A DNA stretch of 9,676 nt from an uncultured Gemella sp. (lineage in GTDB: Bacteria; Bacillota; Bacilli; Staphylococcales; Gemellaceae), in the NCBI GenBank assembly GCA_927911695.1, contig CAKMQO010000230.1, positions 1-9,676 on the forward strand, in the 5' to 3' direction. A model generated the notes under the pieces. That model was not told the DNA's origin. It was given only the letters and a program-made list of their open reading frames with translations, and made no database searches. This document shows, piece after piece, positions 7,656 through 9,676 of the stretch. Numbering within the stretch: position 1 is the stretch's first letter; each line of letters begins with the position of its first letter. The position numbers were made by a program, and so were the translations under genes.

Positions 7656-8633
7656 ATGAATTTTAAGAATAAAAGGTTAATATCAACTGTTATTGTTGTG
7701 GTCTTAGTAGTATTTTCGTTAATTAAAGGAACTATCACATCAAGTAACAACAGTAAAAAAGACGATGCAGAATTAAATGGATATTTAACAGAGTTTTTAC
7801 AAGAACAAAGTGTTACTAAATTAACTTTGAAAAAAGGTGATAGTAGTGAAATTATTCAGAAAATTTCTATAGATGGTGAAATTAATGCAGAGATGACGAA
7901 TACTTATTCAAGAGGTTCTGTTTTAAATCAAATAAAAGAAGCTAAAGGAAACCCTAATGTTAAAGCTATACTACTATCTGTGAATTCACCAGGTGGTGGT
8001 GTTTATGAGACTGCAGAATTGTACAATGCTCTTAAGAATAGTGGTAAGGATGTTTATGTGTCAATGAAAAAAATAGCTGCTTCTGGAGGATATTATGTAT
8101 CGACTCCTGCTAAGAAAATTTTTGTAAATACTGAAACAACTACTGGTTCTTTAGGAGTAATTATGAGCTATGTATCTGCTCAAAAATTCCTAAACGATCA
8201 TGGAATTAAACAAGAAACTATTCGTTCTGGAGAGCAAAAAGCAGTAGGTGGCTTAACAGAGGACCTGCCAGAATCAACTAGAAAAATACTACAAGAGCAA
8301 AACAAAGAAGCGTATGAAAGATTTGTAAAAGCTATAGCTGAAGGTAGACACCTAAGTGAAGATGAAGTTAAGAAACTTGCTGATGGTAGAACTTATACTG
8401 GTACACAAGCAGTAGCGAATAAACTAGCTGATAAAATTGGTACTGAAGACGAGCTTATTGATTTAATAAAAGAAGAAAAAGGATTATCTAATCCAACTGT
8501 AATCGAGTTAAGAGCTGATAAAACTGCAGAAAGTTTAATTTCTAGATTTGTAAAAGCAACAACAAAAAGTTTCATCTCTGAATTAAATAGTGAAGTAAAT
8601 TCAAACAAAGTTGAGCGTAGCTACTTAGGATAA
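7656..8633 (+). CDS. sppA: Signal peptide peptidase SppA (S49 family)
   Basis: A 325-residue membrane-anchored serine protease that degrades signal peptides left in the membrane after secretion. An N-terminal hydrophobic segment (about 8-25) anchors it, with the catalytic part outside. Motifs: SVNSPGGGVYE (about 108-118), MKKIAASGGYYVS with the catalytic Ser143, and SGEQKAVGG with Lys195 as the general base. The 52-residue Ser-Lys spacing equals that of B. subtilis SppA (Ser147, Lys199), as I recall it. This is the short single-domain Gram-positive form, not the long E. coli form. GGAGG (7647-7651) lies 4 bases before ATG. Its TAA overlaps the Shine-Dalgarno sequence of the RDD gene, which implies coupled expression. 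Confidence 0.96.
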   Translation: MNFKNKRLISTVIVVVLVVFSLIKGTITSSNNSKKDDAELNGYLTEFLQEQSVTKLTLKKGDSSEIIQKISIDGEINAEMTNTYSRGSVLNQIKEAKGNPNVKAILLSVNSPGGGVYETAELYNALKNSGKDVYVSMKKIAASGGYYVSTPAKKIFVNTETTTGSLGVIMSYVSAQKFLNDHGIKQETIRSGEQKAVGGLTEDLPESTRKILQEQNKEAYERFVKAIAEGRHLSEDEVKKLADGRTYTGTQAVANKLADKIGTEDELIDLIKEEKGLSNPTVIELRADKTAESLISRFVKATTKSFISELNSEVNSNKVERSYLG

Positions 8634-8646
8634 GGAGGGGATTTAA

Positions 8647-9300
8647 ATGAACAACGATTTAAATAATAATACACCTTCATATGATCCAGTTCTTAACGGG
8701 GGTACTACAGTAGCAACGGATGAACCTACACGAAATGAAGAACTTGTTAAAGAATATAAAGATACTAAAGAAGCACAAGAAAAACTAGAAAAAGATTTTT
8801 CATTGCCGACTTCATTAGAAGATTATTTAATGCTTTCTAAAAATTTCTATGCAGGATTCTGGAGTAGATTTGTTGCATATTTAATCGATATGATTGTTAT
8901 TTATGCTATATCTAGTTTATTAAATACTTTTAGTTTTGGACTTTTGAATAAGCAACTAGATTTTCCTATCTTAGGAGAAGAATCTTTGAGTTATGTTATT
9001 GTTATGTTTGCTTATTTTATAGCAATGACTTACTTTTTCTCTCAAACCTTAGGTAAGATGATTATGAAGATAAAAGTAGAGACTAATAAAGGGGAAAAGT
9101 TAAGTTTCGCAGATGTAGTTTATCGTGAGCTAGTTGGTAGACTACTAACGATATTTTTAGTTTACCTACCGTATTTAGCAGTAGTTTTCACAAATAAGAA
9201 AAAAGGACTTCATGACTTTATTGCTGATACTGTAGTAGTCAAAGAAGATTTTTCTAAACTTCGTCGTCAGATGAATGAAAAGTTAGAAAGTAAAAATTAA
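8647..9300 (+). CDS. yteJ: RDD family membrane protein, YteJ-like
   Basis: A 217-residue protein with a soluble, charged N-terminal part of about 65 residues, then an RDD domain. The domain shows GFWSRFVAYLIDMIVIY (family Arg74 and Asp81), a second hydrophobic segment (about 112-132), SQTLGKMIMKIKVE, a third segment (about 164-182) and the closing KKGLHDFIADTVVV. RDD proteins are small multipass membrane proteins; some have been linked to ion or sodium-proton exchange, but this one's role is not known. B. subtilis also places an RDD gene, yteJ, directly after sppA, which supports the symbol and a link to membrane-protein quality control (inference). AAGGAGGGG just upstream gives strong ribosome binding, 13 bases separate the genes, and a hairpin follows the stop. 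Confidence 0.9.
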   Translation: MNNDLNNNTPSYDPVLNGGTTVATDEPTRNEELVKEYKDTKEAQEKLEKDFSLPTSLEDYLMLSKNFYAGFWSRFVAYLIDMIVIYAISSLLNTFSFGLLNKQLDFPILGEESLSYVIVMFAYFIAMTYFFSQTLGKMIMKIKVETNKGEKLSFADVVYRELVGRLLTIFLVYLPYLAVVFTNKKKGLHDFIADTVVVKEDFSKLRRQMNEKLESKN

Positions 9301-9309
9301 ATAAGTTTA

Positions 9310-9345
9310 AAAGCTATGGATTTTAGTTAATCTATAGCTTTAAAT
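9310..9345 (+). terminator. Probable terminator after the RDD gene
   Basis: A 13-bp stem joins AAAGCTATGGATT (9310-9322) to AATCTATAGCTTT (9329-9341) with one G-U pair and a 6-base loop. The following sequence is AT-rich (TAAATTTT) rather than a clean T-run, so strength is uncertain. It lies 9 bases after the stop of the RDD gene. Confidence 0.65.
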
Positions 9346-9370
9346 TTTAAATTAAATCATAAAAAATCAG

Positions 9371-9544
9371 CTGGGCTTGACAAAAAGGTCCTAAAATTTG
9401 GCAAAGTTCAGATGAGAACTCATAGACACAGTGGTTATTGATATCTAAATTCGCTTTATAAAAGCTATTTAGATATCTGATAAATTGTGCGGAGGTGACT
9501 CGACAAAATCGATTTCTACGAAATCACGATTTTGAGTCACCCCC
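9371..9544. repeat. Composite of three adjacent hairpins, candidate intergenic repeat element
   Basis: Three inverted repeats lie in tandem. First, CTGGGCTTG (9371-9379) with CAAAGTTCAG (9402-9411), with two G-U pairs and a bulge. Second, GATATCTAAAT (9440-9450) with ATTTAGATATC (9467-9477), extended inside by GCTTT/AAAGC. Third, GGTGACTC (9494-9501) with GAGTCACC (9534-9541), extended inside by AAAATC/GATTTT and GATTTC/GAAATC with a TAC loop. No reading frame of note occurs. The modular layout recalls BOX-like or MITE-like intergenic repeats of Gram-positives, but I cannot name a family and only one copy is visible. Confidence 0.5.
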
Positions 9545-9585
9545 TATATCATAATGATACCGGTTATTGATTATTTAGAATATTG

Positions 9586-9615
9586 TTGAACAATAATTTT
9601 AGATGGTAGTATACT
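9586..9615 (+). promoter_or_regulatory. Candidate sigma-A promoter for a gene beyond the right edge
   Basis: TTGAAC (9586-9591) and TATACT (9610-9615, 5 of 6) are 18 bases apart, putting the start near 9622. The -35 lies within the small inverted repeat TATTGT/ACAATA (9581-9595). AGATAGGTG near 9664-9672 could be a ribosome site, with the gene starting past 9676. Confidence 0.5.
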
Positions 9616-9631
9616 TAATTTATAACAAAGA

Positions 9632-9645
9632 TCTACAATTGTAGA
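9632..9645. promoter_or_regulatory. Perfect 14-bp palindrome matching a CopY/BlaI-type operator
   Basis: TCTACAATTGTAGA is a perfect palindrome whose core TACAATTGTA (9634-9643) fits the TACANNTGTA operator bound by CopY copper repressors and the related BlaI/MecI repressors. It sits about 10 bases after the predicted start site, a place where a bound repressor could block transcription. The gene it would control is outside the window, so whether it is copper, beta-lactam or other control is inference. Confidence 0.5.
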
Positions 9646-9676
9646 CAAATAAAAATATTTAAAAGATAGGTGTGGT

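Noticed and set aside
8393..8608. 71-residue reading frame on the minus strand
   Set aside because: It is antisense to the end of sppA, with no supporting start signal.
9377..9397. TTGACA at 9377-9382 as a promoter
   Set aside because: No -10 box lies at 16-18 bases; the nearest TAAAAT is only 9 bases away, and the hexamer overlaps a hairpin arm.
9371..9544. Insertion sequence or T-box/riboswitch in the right intergenic region
   Set aside because: There is no transposase frame or paired terminal repeats, and I could not match any known riboswitch or T-box consensus.

Overview
The window is AT-rich, tightly packed bacterial DNA with every gene on the + strand. It suggests a low-GC Gram-positive of the Bacillales or close relatives, and Gemella is my best guess. 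The grounds are strong Shine-Dalgarno sites, a TTG and a GTG start, U-tailed terminators, a sortase-anchored surface protein, and the Bacillus/Staphylococcus gene order yybS-gdpP-rplI-dnaB (dnaC in B. subtilis). The genus is inferred from protein style, not from a marker gene.

Layout. Bases 1-1185 are the 3' part of a repeat-rich, collagen-like, proline-rich surface protein ending in a LAETG sorting signal, followed by a strong terminator. About 290 bases then hold two candidate promoters and a small leader hairpin. Next comes a conserved cluster: yybS (membrane protein), gdpP (cyclic-di-AMP phosphodiesterase), rplI (ribosomal protein L9), dnaB (replicative helicase) and a DUF4767-like membrane protein with six 12-residue repeats, closed by a terminator near 7580-7621. 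A second unit, sppA plus an RDD membrane gene (the sppA-yteJ pair of B. subtilis), ends in a hairpin near 9310-9341. The last 376 bases have no gene. They hold a composite of three hairpins and then a promoter with a perfect palindrome matching the TACANNTGTA operator of CopY/BlaI-type repressors, so a regulated gene probably starts just past the right edge.

Two genes are broken as written. gdpP carries an in-frame TAG that is best explained by two opposite one-base changes in nearby A-runs, since undoing both restores the expected protein. The DUF4767 gene has one frameshift near 7177-7187. Both look more like base-calling or assembly errors than biology, but a real gdpP lesion would matter because loss of GdpP raises cyclic-di-AMP and alters beta-lactam response.

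The window is mostly housekeeping DNA. I see no undescribed defence, mobile or biosynthetic system. The most useful leads are the gdpP lesion, the right-edge operator, the hairpin composite and the repeat-bearing N-terminus of the DUF4767 protein.
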